Shown here: positions 35,636 through 44,364 of the stretch, one piece after another
How positions within the stretch are numbered: position 1 is the first letter of the stretch
Layout of the letters: every line of letters starts with the position of its first letter
Assembly (NCBI GenBank): GCA_011526565.1
Contig: WYBL01000152.1
Location: 38,936-102,935 of the forward strand
Source of the DNA: Acidobacteriota bacterium
Lineage (GTDB): Bacteria; Acidobacteriota; Vicinamibacteria; Fen-336
DNA: 64,000 nt
Reading direction: 5' to 3'
Made by a program: the position numbers and the translations under genes
The notes under the pieces: generated by a model
The model's input: only the letters and a program-made list of their open reading frames with translations
The model's database searches: none
Told to the model about the DNA's origin: nothing

Positions 35636-36504
35636 CTGCGCGCGCCGGCCGGAGACTCGCCGGCCCGGGCGCGCGAGGCACAGGCCTCGGCGAGCAGGCG
35701 CGGGCCGAGGAAGCTCCACACCGGCAGCGCGTCGAGCGCGCCGGCTGCCGCGCCCGTCGCGGAGTCCGCCAGGTTGGCGACCGAGGGGAGCACGCGCGAC
35801 GCCATCCGCGGCAGGTTGCCGATCGCCCCGCGGGCGCCGTCGAGGTAGTTCGCGAGCGGGCCCGCGAAGCCCTCGAGCGAGCCCAGCGCCTGCGACAGCA
35901 TGCTGCCGCCGCCGAGCTGCGAGAGCTTGCGACCGGCGTCGCCGCGGGCGTAGCCCGTCACCCGGCCCAGCACCCGCGCCCCACCCTCGACAAGGTTGTC
36001 CGCGAACGGCAGCCCGACCTCGGCGGCGGCGAAGTAGTAGAGCGCCTCCTGGCCCGCCGGCAGCGCCATCACCGCCTGGAACTGCTCCTGGGGCGAGCGG
36101 CCCGGAAACGCCTGGGCGCTCATGTAGGCGAGGCCCAGCAGCTTGAGGCCGGCGTCCACCGCCTGCTGCGGGTCCGACTCGAAGGTCCGCTTGCTGCGCC
36201 CGCCGCCGAAGAACGACAGCACGTTCTTGAGGCCGGCGTACACCGCGAGGCCGGCGTCGGCCTTGTCGAGCGTCTCGGCGACCCAGAGCGCCTTCTCGAC
36301 CTCGGGTGTCGCGGCCAGCGCCCGCGCGCGGCCGAAGGCGTCGTAGCCCGCCGCGTCGCCGCCGACGCGGGCGATCGCGCCCTCGAGGTTCGGGTAGAGC
36401 CGGAACGGCGGCGCCTGCGGCAGCACCGAGAACAGGCCCGACAGCACCTTCACGCTCACGTCCGACTCGCGCCACGTCGCCAGCGCGGCTTCCACCTTGC
36501 TCAT
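35632..36504 (-). CDS. Hypothetical protein, 290 aa
   Basis: No family is recognised. It is soluble-looking, with no signal peptide, rich in alanine, glycine and leucine. Segments alternate between helices and small glycine-rich loops (FFGGGRSKR, LGGGSMLSQALG), and the end has weakly amphipathic helices. The ATG at 36504 is chosen because GGAG lies 6 nt before it; an ATG at 36516 in the same frame has poorer spacing. It is divergent from the M28 peptidase gene. Its stop overlaps the acyltransferase stop by 4 bp. Confidence 0.6.
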   Translation of the reverse strand: MSKVEAALATWRESDVSVKVLSGLFSVLPQAPPFRLYPNLEGAIARVGGDAAGYDAFGRARALAATPEVEKALWVAETLDKADAGLAVYAGLKNVLSFFGGGRSKRTFESDPQQAVDAGLKLLGLAYMSAQAFPGRSPQEQFQAVMALPAGQEALYYFAAAEVGLPFADNLVEGGARVLGRVTGYARGDAGRKLSQLGGGSMLSQALGSLEGFAGPLANYLDGARGAIGNLPRMASRVLPSVANLADSATGAAAGALDALPVWSFLGPRLLAEACASRARAGESPAGARS

Positions 36505-36553
36505 CGCACTCTCCATCGCTCCATCTTCGAGTGTGCCACGGGCGCGGCCGCGG

Positions 36554-36580
36554 TAGGCTTGCCCCCACCTCACAGGAGGA
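36554..36580 (+). promoter_or_regulatory. -10 box and strong ribosome site of the M28 peptidase gene
   Basis: TAGGCT (36554-36559) is followed by AGGAGG at 36574-36579, a near-perfect ribosome site 4 nt before the ATG at 36584. The leader would be under 20 nt. Confidence 0.4.
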
Positions 36581-36583
36581 AAC

Positions 36584-38827
36584 ATGCGACCCGTCGCCCT
36601 GCTGCTCGCCGCGCTGCTCGCCGCGCCGTCCGTTCCCCTGAGTGCCGACGCCGGCGCACCGCTGTCCGGCTTCTCGGCCGCGGGCACCGCGGAGCAGCGC
36701 GCGCTCGAGGCGCGCTTCGACGCGCTGCTGAAGGCGGACGACCTGCGCGAGTGGGCGCGTCGCATGTCCGCGCGGCCCCACCACCTGGGCTCGCCGGGAG
36801 GCAGGGCCAACGCGGAGTTCGCCCTCGAGCAGTTCCGCGCCTGGGGCTTCGAGGCACGCATCGACGAGTACCAGGTGCTGTTTCCGACGCCGCGCGTGCG
36901 GCGGGTGGAACTGCTGGCGCCGCGGCGGTTCGCCGCGAAGCTGCAGGAGCCCGCGGTGGCCGGCGACGCGACCTCGGGCCAGCACGGCGAGCAGCTTCCG
37001 ACCTACAACGCCTACTCGATCGACGGCGACGTCACCGGCGAGCTGGTGTTCGTCAACCGCGGCATCCCCGCCGACTACGAGGAGCTGGAGCGGCGCGGCA
37101 TCGACGTGAGGGGCAAGATCGTGATCGCCCGCTACGGCGGGTCGTGGCGCGGGATCAAGCCGAAGGTCGCGGCGGAGCGCGGCGCGCTCGCGTGCCTCAT
37201 CTACAGCGACCCCGCCGACGACGGCTATCTCGCGGGCGAGGAGTACCCGAAGGGCGGCTACCGGCCGGCCGACGGCGTGCAGCGCGGCTCGGTCGCCGAC
37301 ATGCCGCTCTACCCGGGCGACCCGCTCACGCCGGGCATCGGCGCGACGGCGGACGCGAAGCGGCTGCCGCGCGAGCAGGCGCCGACGCTGACCAGGATCC
37401 CGGTGCTGCCGATCTCGTGGGCCGACGCGAAGCCGCTGCTGGCGGCCCTCGCGGGCCCGGTCGCGCCGCAGCCGTGGCGGGGCGGCCTGCCGATCACCTA
37501 CCGGCTCGGACCGGGGCCGGCGAAGGTGCGGGTCCAGCTCGCGTTCGACTGGAAGCTGGTGCCGGCGCTGAACGTGATCGCCGTGATGAAGGGGGCGGAA
37601 CGTCCCGACGAGTGGGTGCTGCGCGGCAACCACCGCGACGCCTGGGTCAACGGCGCGGCCGATCCCGTGAGCGGCGCCGTCGCGCTGATGGGCGAGGCAC
37701 GCGCGATCGGCGAGCTGGCGAAGGCCGGCTTCCGGCCCAGGCGGACCCTCGTCTACGCGCTGTGGGACGGCGAGGAGCAGGGGCTGCTCGGCTCGGTCGA
37801 GTGGGCCGAGCACCACGCGGCGGAGCTGCAGGCGAAGGCGGTCGCCTACGTCAACACCGACAGCAACAGCCGCGGCGCGCTCGGCATGGGCGGCTCGCAC
37901 AGCCTGCAGCGGCTGATGAACGAGATCGCGGGCGACGTGCGCGACCCGAAGCACGGCGTCCCGGTCGCCGAGCGGCTGCGCGCGTTCGACCTCGTCGGCG
38001 CCGACCCGGCGGAGCGCCAGCGCGCGCTCGACCGGGCGGAGCTGCCGCTCGAGGCGCTGGGCTCGGGGTCCGACTACACGCCGTTCCTGCAGCACCTCGG
38101 CATCGCAGCGCTCAACCTCGGCTTCGGCGGCGAAGGCCACTACGGGCAGTACCACTCGGTCTACGACAGCTTCGACCACTACGTGCGCTTCATGGACCCG
38201 GACTTCGCGTACGGCGTCGCACTGGCCCAGGTCGCGGGCCGCGCCACGCTGCGCCTGGCCCAGGCCGAGCTGCTGCCGTTCCGCGGCCAGGCGCTGGCCG
38301 ACACGGTCGCCGGCTACGTCGACGAGGTCGAGGCGCTGGCGACGCGGATGCGGCGCGACACCGCCGCCCGCAACCGCGCGATCGCGGCGGGCGCCTTCGC
38401 GGTCGCCGCCCCGCCCGACGAGACGCGGGTGGCGCCGAAGCCCCGCCCCGAGGTGCCGCACTTCAACTTCGCGCCGCTGCGCAACGCGGTCGAGCGGCTG
38501 CGCGGCGCGGCCCGGGCCTGGGACGAGGCGGCCGCGCGCGGCACAGGAGCCGCTCCGGCCGCGCGCGCGAAGGCCGACGCCCTGCTGATCCGGCTCGAGC
38601 GGGCGCTGACTCGCGACGAGGGGCTGCCCGGGCGGCCGTGGTTCCGCCATCACGTCTACGCGCCCGGCTTCTACACGGGCTACGGCGTCAAGACGCTGCC
38701 GGGCGTGCGGGAGGCGATCGAGGAACGGCGGGATGACGCGGTGGAGCGCGAGGTCGTGCGGGCGGCCGAGGTCCTGGTCGCCTGCGCGGCGCGGCTCGAG
38801 GAGGCTGCGCGGGCCCTGGCGGAGTAG
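36584..38827 (+). CDS. Exported M28-family metallopeptidase, glutamate carboxypeptidase II-like
   Basis: 747 aa with a signal peptide (about 1-22). A protease-associated domain (GKIVIARYGGSWRG, GALACLIYSDP) is inserted before the M28 zinc peptidase core (NHRDAWVNGAADPVSG, WDGEEQGLLGSVEW, the Zn-ligand glutamate pair). A transferrin-receptor-like helical dimerisation domain forms the C-terminal third (about 560-747). This is the three-domain layout of human PSMA and TfR relatives. It probably trims peptides in the periplasm or outside the cell. Confidence 0.93.
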   Translation: MRPVALLLAALLAAPSVPLSADAGAPLSGFSAAGTAEQRALEARFDALLKADDLREWARRMSARPHHLGSPGGRANAEFALEQFRAWGFEARIDEYQVLFPTPRVRRVELLAPRRFAAKLQEPAVAGDATSGQHGEQLPTYNAYSIDGDVTGELVFVNRGIPADYEELERRGIDVRGKIVIARYGGSWRGIKPKVAAERGALACLIYSDPADDGYLAGEEYPKGGYRPADGVQRGSVADMPLYPGDPLTPGIGATADAKRLPREQAPTLTRIPVLPISWADAKPLLAALAGPVAPQPWRGGLPITYRLGPGPAKVRVQLAFDWKLVPALNVIAVMKGAERPDEWVLRGNHRDAWVNGAADPVSGAVALMGEARAIGELAKAGFRPRRTLVYALWDGEEQGLLGSVEWAEHHAAELQAKAVAYVNTDSNSRGALGMGGSHSLQRLMNEIAGDVRDPKHGVPVAERLRAFDLVGADPAERQRALDRAELPLEALGSGSDYTPFLQHLGIAALNLGFGGEGHYGQYHSVYDSFDHYVRFMDPDFAYGVALAQVAGRATLRLAQAELLPFRGQALADTVAGYVDEVEALATRMRRDTAARNRAIAAGAFAVAAPPDETRVAPKPRPEVPHFNFAPLRNAVERLRGAARAWDEAAARGTGAAPAARAKADALLIRLERALTRDEGLPGRPWFRHHVYAPGFYTGYGVKTLPGVREAIEERRDDAVEREVVRAAEVLVACAARLEEAARALAE

Positions 38828-38834
38828 CCTCCGC

Positions 38835-39485
38835 TCAGGGCGCGTCGGCCGGCGGCGCGGGCTTCTTCGGACGGCCGAAGCCGACCCGGACCAGCGCGGT
38901 GAGGCCGCCGCCGTCCTCCTCCTCGTACACCTGCGAAACGCCACCGGCCCCGAGCGTGCCCGGCGCCACCGCGTACGAGAACGCGAGGCCGATCCGCGCG
39001 CGGCCGAACCAGCGGTCCGCGCCGAGCGCGACGTGCCCGATGCCGCGCGTTCGCGACAGCTTGGGTTCCGCCACCCCCGCGACGCGCGAGGTCTCCTCGT
39101 AGAGGAGCGCGCCGCCGCCGATTCCCACCCAGGCGTCCAGTCCCGCGACGCGGCCGAGGCGGTAGCCGAAGGTCGCCTGCACCGGGATCAGCCGCACCTC
39201 CAGCGGGTGGCCGAGCCGGAACACCGGCGACGTGCGATCGGCGACGAAGGCGCGCTCGCCGTCCTTGCGGAGCACGCGGGCGCCGAGTTCGACGAAGAAG
39301 TCGGAGCCCAGCGGCTTGCGCAGGGCCCCGCCGAACGTGGCGCCGCCCGTGCCGCCGAACACGGCCTGCGCCGACCGCTTCGCCGCGGTCAGGTCGCTCC
39401 AGCCTGCGTCGAAGCCGACCGAGAGGCCCTCGCCCGCGGCAGCCGGGGCCAGCAGGACGAGCAGGCCGAAGGTGGCGGCCCTCAT
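38835..39485 (-). CDS. Small outer-membrane beta-barrel protein
   Basis: 216 aa with a signal peptide (about 1-18, MRAATFGLLVLLAPAAAGEG). Alternating hydrophobic strands (VELGARVLRKDG, VQATFGYRLG, ARIGLAFSYAV, LTALVRVGF) fit an 8-stranded OmpA/OmpW-like barrel. No named family. The ATG at 39485 overlaps the subtilase stop (ATGA), so it is the last gene of the CPBP-subtilase-barrel operon. Role unknown; it could be a target or anchor of the protease. Confidence 0.65.
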   Translation of the reverse strand: MRAATFGLLVLLAPAAAGEGLSVGFDAGWSDLTAAKRSAQAVFGGTGGATFGGALRKPLGSDFFVELGARVLRKDGERAFVADRTSPVFRLGHPLEVRLIPVQATFGYRLGRVAGLDAWVGIGGGALLYEETSRVAGVAEPKLSRTRGIGHVALGADRWFGRARIGLAFSYAVAPGTLGAGGVSQVYEEEDGGGLTALVRVGFGRPKKPAPPADAP

Positions 39486-40777
39486 CGGCCGAGTCCCAGG
39501 CCGGACAGCGCGGCGACCGGGCGGATCAGCCCGTGCCCGTGCTCGTCGTCGCGGCCGGCGGGGCCGACGTCTTCGGCCGTCGTCTCGATCGCCTTCTGGA
39601 TCGCGGCCGGGTCGGTGATGCCCTGGCGGTAGAGCAGGGCGGCCAGCGCCGCCACCTGCGGCGCCGCCTGGCTGGTGCCGGTCACGTAGTAGTAGCCGAA
39701 GGCGTCGTAGCTGCCACGCCGCGCCGCGGCCGGGTCGAAGGTCTGCTGCAGGATGCCGTCCGGCTGCCCGTTGTCGTCGTCGTCGCGGCGCAGGTCGCCG
39801 CCGTAGGCGACCACGTCGAGCGCGGAGCCGTAGTTCGAGTAACGGGCCCGCGTCTTTCGCGCGTCCACGGCGCCGACGGCGATCACGCCCTCGGCGCTCG
39901 CGGGAAACGACACGGTCCCCGCGTTGTCGTTGCCCGCCGAGGCCACCAGGGTGATGCCCGCGGTCCGGGCGCGGTCGATCGCGCGGCGCACGGTCTCGCT
40001 GACCGTCTCGCCGCCGAGGCTCAGGTTGATCACCTTGACGGCCGAAAGCCCCGCGGCGTAGTCGATGCCCTCCGCGACCCCGAAGAAGGAGCCGAGGCCG
40101 GCCGCGTCGAGCACCTTGACCGGAACCAGCGCGCAGGCGTGGGCGAGCCCGGCCACGCCGGCCCCGTTGTTCGTCGCCTGCGCCACGACGCCGGCGACGT
40201 GGGTGCCGTGGAAGTTGTCGTCGTTGGCGTGCGGGCTGCGGTCGAACACGTTGAGGCCCGGCAGGAACGTGGTGCCCGCGAAATCGGGCGCGCGGCGGAA
40301 GGCGCCGAAGTCCTCGAAGGCGATCCCGCTGTCGAGCACGGCCACCGCGACCGAGGCGTCGCCGCGCTGGATGTCCCACACGCGCTCCGCGTTCAGCGCC
40401 CGCAGGTGCCACTGCAGCGAGTAGAGCGGGTCGTTGGGCACGAGGTGGGAGCGCAGCACGCCGTTGGCCTCGGCGTAGTCGACCTCCGGCATCGCCCGGA
40501 AGCGGGCCAGCGCGGTCTCGACGGAGCGGCCCGCCTCGAGCTGCACGAGCCAGCGTCCGCCTCGCGCGGCCCGCCGGGCGCGCTCGCCGCCCGCCTCGCG
40601 GATCATCTCGTTCGCCTCGTCGGCGCGCAGGTCACGGGTGAACTCGACGATCACCTCGCCGGGCCAGGTGTCCTGGCCGGGGCGCGGGTTCTCGTCGAGC
40701 GGCACGGAGCCGAGGCCGGGAGCCTCGGCCAGCGCGGCGGCGGCGATCGCGGCCGCGGCCAGCAGGAGTCGCTTCAT
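39482..40777 (-). CDS. Exported subtilisin-like serine protease (S8)
   Basis: 431 aa. Signal peptide (about 1-18), an N-terminal propeptide domain of the I9/fervidolysin type (about 35-100; EVIVEFTRDLRADEANEMI, PEVDYAEANGV), then the catalytic domain. The aspartate is in VAVLDSGIAFEDF, the histidine in NFHGTHVAGV, the serine in TGTSQAAPQVAA. It should be made as a zymogen and act outside the cell or in the periplasm. It overlaps the CPBP gene upstream and the barrel gene downstream. Confidence 0.93.
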   Translation of the reverse strand: MKRLLLAAAAIAAAALAEAPGLGSVPLDENPRPGQDTWPGEVIVEFTRDLRADEANEMIREAGGERARRAARGGRWLVQLEAGRSVETALARFRAMPEVDYAEANGVLRSHLVPNDPLYSLQWHLRALNAERVWDIQRGDASVAVAVLDSGIAFEDFGAFRRAPDFAGTTFLPGLNVFDRSPHANDDNFHGTHVAGVVAQATNNGAGVAGLAHACALVPVKVLDAAGLGSFFGVAEGIDYAAGLSAVKVINLSLGGETVSETVRRAIDRARTAGITLVASAGNDNAGTVSFPASAEGVIAVGAVDARKTRARYSNYGSALDVVAYGGDLRRDDDDNGQPDGILQQTFDPAAARRGSYDAFGYYYVTGTSQAAPQVAALAALLYRQGITDPAAIQKAIETTAEDVGPAGRDDEHGHGLIRPVAALSGLGLGR

Positions 40778-41601
40778 GACGACAGTGTGCCCGAGTCTGC
40801 GGTGGTGCGGGGCAGGCCGCGCAGCGCCAGCGCGAAGAGCCCGACCCCGACGCCGAGCATCACGGCGCCGATCAGCGGGTTGGACTCCGGCAGCGTGTTG
40901 CCCGTGATCGGCTCGGTGAAGGGCACCGCGGCGAAGGTGATGGCGTTCAGCGTGGCGTGGGCGGCGACCGCCAGGCCGAGGCCGCCCTTGCGCAGGCGCA
41001 GCAGGCCGAGGCCGACCCCGACCGACAGCGCGAACGGCACGCGATACAGAGAGAGGGCTCCGCCGACGGCGTCGACGTGGATGAAGCCGAACAGGAACGC
41101 GGAAGCGAACACGCCGCTGGCCGGGCCCAGCGCGCGCGCGAGCGAAGGCAGCGCGGCGCCGCGGAAGACCAGTTCCTCGCACACTGCGGGGGCCAGCGCG
41201 ATCGCGGCCAGCGAGAGGAGCGCGTCGAGCGCGTCCTTCGGCCGCAGCATCGCGTGCAGGCGCTGGAACAGCTCGATGAAGCCGGGTGGCGGCGGGCGCA
41301 GCCAGGCCTGGATCTCCATCAGGCCGAGGCTGGCCAGCCACAGCGCGGCGCCTGAGAAGGCGGCGAGCGCCAGCTCGCGGGCGGCCAGCGGGCGCAGGCC
41401 CAGGCCCGCTCCCGGGGCGACCCGCCACAGCGCGAGCGCGAGGACGGCGGGCGCGCACAGCGCCAGTTCGGCGAGGATCAGCGCGGGGCGCAGGCCGAAG
41501 GGAGCTGCGACCGGCAGCACGACGCCCATCGCCAGCACCCCGAGCAGCACGACGACGGGCACCAGGGCCACCGGCAGCAGCGCGGACCTCGCGGGGCTCA
41601 T
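40774..41601 (-). CDS. CPBP-family intramembrane metalloprotease (Rce1-like)
   Basis: 275 aa from the ATG at 41601, with several membrane helices. The signature CEELVFRGAAL contains the EExxxR metal site, and FGFIHVDA plus HATLNAITF supply the other two conserved histidine-bearing motifs. Bacterial CPBP proteins process or protect small peptides and secreted proteins, and often sit next to the substrate gene. Here it heads an operon with a subtilase. A longer start at 41634 is possible but starts in low-complexity sequence. Confidence 0.87.
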   Translation of the reverse strand: MSPARSALLPVALVPVVVLLGVLAMGVVLPVAAPFGLRPALILAELALCAPAVLALALWRVAPGAGLGLRPLAARELALAAFSGAALWLASLGLMEIQAWLRPPPPGFIELFQRLHAMLRPKDALDALLSLAAIALAPAVCEELVFRGAALPSLARALGPASGVFASAFLFGFIHVDAVGGALSLYRVPFALSVGVGLGLLRLRKGGLGLAVAAHATLNAITFAAVPFTEPITGNTLPESNPLIGAVMLGVGVGLFALALRGLPRTTADSGTLSS

Positions 41602-41669
41602 GTCCGCCGCATGATCGCACGCGGCGGACGGCACCTCTCTCCCCGCCGGGCCGTTCCGGGCCCCGGTGC

Positions 41670-41675
41670 TACGAT
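41670..41675 (+). promoter_or_regulatory. -10 box of the sirtuin-radC-larC unit
   Basis: TACGAT, identical to the box upstream of the 4545 gene. The leader would be about 54 nt, ending in CGAGGG before the ATG at 41736. Confidence 0.35.
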
Positions 41676-41735
41676 CCGCCGCGTCGTCGCGGGCTTTCGC
41701 GGCGGCGCTCCATCGCGATCTCCCGAGGGTGTGCC

Positions 41736-42479
41736 ATGCCGTCCGACGAGCTGCTCGAAGACGTCGCCGCCCGGCTGCGTGCGGCCCGCCGCGTCGTCGC
41801 CCTGACCGGGGCCGGCGTGTCCGCCGAGAGCGGGGTGCCGACCTTCCGCGGAGCCTCGGGCGAGGGGCTCTGGGAGCGCTTCCGCCCCGAGGACCTCGCC
41901 AGCTTCGACGCCTTCGAGCGCGACCCGGCCCTGGTCTGGCGCTGGTACGCCTGGCGTCGCGAGCTGGTCGCCCGCTGCGTGCCGAACCCGGCCCACGTCG
42001 CGCTGGCCGAGCTCGAGCGCCGCGCCCCCGAGTTCCTGCTCGTGACCCAGAACGTCGACGGCCTGCACGCGGCGGCCGGGTCGCGGGAGATCGCGGAGCT
42101 GCACGGCTGCCTGTGGCGCACCCGCTGCCTCGGCTGCGGCGCGGTCGCCGAGGACCGGCGGGTGCCGCTGCCCGAGCTGCCGCCGCGCTGCGGTTGCGGC
42201 GGGCTGCTGCGGCCCGACATCGTCTGGTTCGGCGAGGTGCTGCCCGAGGCCACCCTGCTGCGCTCCTTCGCCGCGGCGATGGCTGCCGAGCTCGTGCTGG
42301 TGGTCGGCACCTCTTCGCTCGTCTACCCGGCCGCCGCCATCCCGCAGCAGGCGGCGCGCGCCGGCGCCTTCGTCGTCGAGGTCAACCTCGAGCCGACGCC
42401 GCTGACCCCGCTCGCCGGCGCCTTCTTCGCCGGCCCGGCTGCCGCGGTGGTGCCACGCCTCCTGGGGACCGCGTCGTGA
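41736..42479 (+). CDS. cobB: NAD-dependent protein deacylase, SIR2 family (class III type)
   Basis: 247 aa. GAGVSAESGVPTFRG, TQNVDGLH and the catalytic histidine H123 (ELHGC) are present, with a zinc ribbon C131, C134, C152, C154. Y71 and R74 in WRWYAWRREL form the YxxR pair that binds succinyl or malonyl groups, so it is probably a desuccinylase like CobB/SIRT5 rather than only a deacetylase. It overlaps radC by 4 bp. Confidence 0.92.
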   Translation: MPSDELLEDVAARLRAARRVVALTGAGVSAESGVPTFRGASGEGLWERFRPEDLASFDAFERDPALVWRWYAWRRELVARCVPNPAHVALAELERRAPEFLLVTQNVDGLHAAAGSREIAELHGCLWRTRCLGCGAVAEDRRVPLPELPPRCGCGGLLRPDIVWFGEVLPEATLLRSFAAAMAAELVLVVGTSSLVYPAAAIPQQAARAGAFVVEVNLEPTPLTPLAGAFFAGPAAAVVPRLLGTAS

Positions 42480-43177
42480 GCGAGGCGACCCCGCACTCGG
42501 CGCGACCGCTGCGGGTGCGCGACCTCGCCGTCGACGAACGGCCCCGGGAGCGCCTGGCACGCCACGGCGCCGCCGCGCTCTCCAACCGCGAGCTGCTGGC
42601 TCTCGTGCTCGGCACCGGCCACGCCCGCGCCTCGGCGCTCGACCTGGCCGGGCGCCTGGCGTCGGGCGGGCTGCGCGAGCTGGCCGGGCACGCCGTGTCC
42701 GACCTGCAGGCGATCGCGGGCCTCGGCCCGGCCCAGGCGACGCGCCTGGTGGCTGCGTTCGAGCTCGGCGCCCGCGCCGCGGCCGAGCCCGTCGCCGACT
42801 CGCCGGCCTTCGACTCGCCCGCGGCGGCCGGGCGCTGGCTGCTGCCGCGCTACGGCGCGCGGCCGCTCGAGGTGTTCGGGATGCTGGCGCTCGACACCCG
42901 CCATCGGCTGCGCCGGGCGGTCGAGGTGTCGCAGGGTTGCCTGACCTCGTCGCTGGTGCACCCGCGAGAGGTGTTCCGCGAGGCGGTCGTCGCCCGCGCC
43001 GCCAGCGTGATCCTGTTCCACAACCACCCGAGCGGCGACCCGGAGCCGTCGGCCGAAGACCTGGCGCTGACCCGGCGCCTGTGCCAGGCCGGCGCGCTCA
43101 TGGGCATCCCGGTGCTCGACCACGTGATCGTCGGCGCGGCGCGCTTCGTCTCGCTGAAGGAAAGGGGCCAGGTGTGA
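42476..43177 (+). CDS. radC: RadC-family JAB-domain protein
   Basis: 233 aa. An N-terminal helix-hairpin-helix (about 25-90; LAGHAVSDLQAIAGLGPAQATRLV) precedes the JAB/MPN metal site HNHPSGDPEPSAEDLALTRRL. Molecular role is not settled for the family. GTG start overlaps the sirtuin stop (GTGA), and its own stop overlaps larC, so all three are co-expressed. Confidence 0.93.
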   Translation: MSEATPHSARPLRVRDLAVDERPRERLARHGAAALSNRELLALVLGTGHARASALDLAGRLASGGLRELAGHAVSDLQAIAGLGPAQATRLVAAFELGARAAAEPVADSPAFDSPAAAGRWLLPRYGARPLEVFGMLALDTRHRLRRAVEVSQGCLTSSLVHPREVFREAVVARAASVILFHNHPSGDPEPSAEDLALTRRLCQAGALMGIPVLDHVIVGAARFVSLKERGQV

Positions 43178-44364
43178 GCCGCATCCTGTGGATCGACGGC
43201 GCGAACGGCGCGGCGGGCGACATGATGCTGGGGGCGCTCGTCGACCTCGGCCTGCCGCTGGACGCGCTTCGCTCGGAACTCGCGAAGCTGCCGCTCTCCG
43301 GCTACCGGCTGGAGGCGCGGCGGGTGATGCGCTCGGGGCTGGCGGCGACCCAGGTCGACGTGGTCCTGGAGCACCACGACCATCACCACCGCGGGCTGTC
43401 CGACCTGCTTGGCCTGCTCGAGGCCTCGGGCCTCGAACCGCCGGTGAAGGCGAAGGCCGGCGTCCTGTTCCGCCGCCTCGCCGAGGCGGAGGCCGCCGTG
43501 CACGGCACATCGGTCGATGCCGTCCACTTCCACGAGGTCGGCGCGATCGACTCGGTCGTCGACGTGGTCGGCGGCGTGATCGGCCTCGCCTGGCTGGGCG
43601 CGGAGCGCGTCGTGGCGTCTCCGCTCGATCTCGGCACCGGCACGGTGACGATGGCACACGGCACCTTCCCCGTGCCGCCGCCGGCAACGGCGAGGCTCGT
43701 TCAGGGCGTGCCGGTCGTGGCCGTCGGCCCCGGCGAATGCACGACGCCGACGGGCGCCCTCCTCGTCACCGGCCACGCCGACGCCTGGGGCCCGCTGCCG
43801 CCGATGAAGATCGCGGCCATCGGCCACGGCGCGGGCACCCGCGACACGCCCGGCCGGCCCAACGTGCTGCGGCTCGTGGTCGGCGAGGCGCTCGGCGAGC
43901 CCGTGTCCCCGGGCTCGGGGGACGAACTGCTGCTGTTCGAGGCCCAGGTCGACGACATGCCGCCGCAGTTGTGCGAGGTGGTGATGGCGCGGCTCTTCGC
44001 GGCCGGCGCCCTCGACGCCTGGTTCACGGCGATTACGATGAAGAAGGGCCGGCTTGGTATCCTGATCTCCGCGCTGGCCCCGCCGGCAGCCCGGGAGGCG
44101 GTCGAGGCGGCCTACTTCGCCGAGACGTCGACCTTGGGCGTGCGCCGCAGCGCCTGGCAGCGCACGGCGCTGGAGCGCGAGCGGGTCCCCGTCGCGACGG
44201 CCTACGGGGAGGTGGGGATCAAGGTCGGGCGGCAGGCGGGTGCCATCCGCAACGCCTGGCCCGAGTTCGAGGAGTGCCGGCGGGCCGCTGTGGCCCACGG
44301 CGTGCCGGTCAAGGAAGTGCAGCAGGCGGCGCTGGCGGCGTGGCGCGCGCGCGACGAGAGATGA
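43174..44364 (+). CDS. larC: LarC, nickel-pincer cofactor biosynthesis protein
   Basis: 396 aa. WIDGANGAAGDMMLGAL and the histidine-rich LEHHDHHHRGLSDLL are LarC marks, as are GTGTVTMAHGTFPVPPPAT, CTTPTGALL and the C-terminal VDDMPPQLCEVVMARLF. It inserts nickel into the pyridinium pincer cofactor of lactate racemase relatives. Here the protein is one uninterrupted frame, unlike Lactobacillus where a frameshift joins two parts. No larA, larB or larE homologue is in the window. It overlaps radC and metG by 4 bp. Confidence 0.93.
   Translation: MSRILWIDGANGAAGDMMLGALVDLGLPLDALRSELAKLPLSGYRLEARRVMRSGLAATQVDVVLEHHDHHHRGLSDLLGLLEASGLEPPVKAKAGVLFRRLAEAEAAVHGTSVDAVHFHEVGAIDSVVDVVGGVIGLAWLGAERVVASPLDLGTGTVTMAHGTFPVPPPATARLVQGVPVVAVGPGECTTPTGALLVTGHADAWGPLPPMKIAAIGHGAGTRDTPGRPNVLRLVVGEALGEPVSPGSGDELLLFEAQVDDMPPQLCEVVMARLFAAGALDAWFTAITMKKGRLGILISALAPPAAREAVEAAYFAETSTLGVRRSAWQRTALERERVPVATAYGEVGIKVGRQAGAIRNAWPEFEECRRAAVAHGVPVKEVQQAALAAWRARDER

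Noticed and set aside
34877..38944. 1355-codon minus-strand open frame opposite the acyltransferase and M28 genes
   Set aside because: Shadow frame; only the 35632-36504 gene in this area, in another frame, has a ribosome site and sensible composition.
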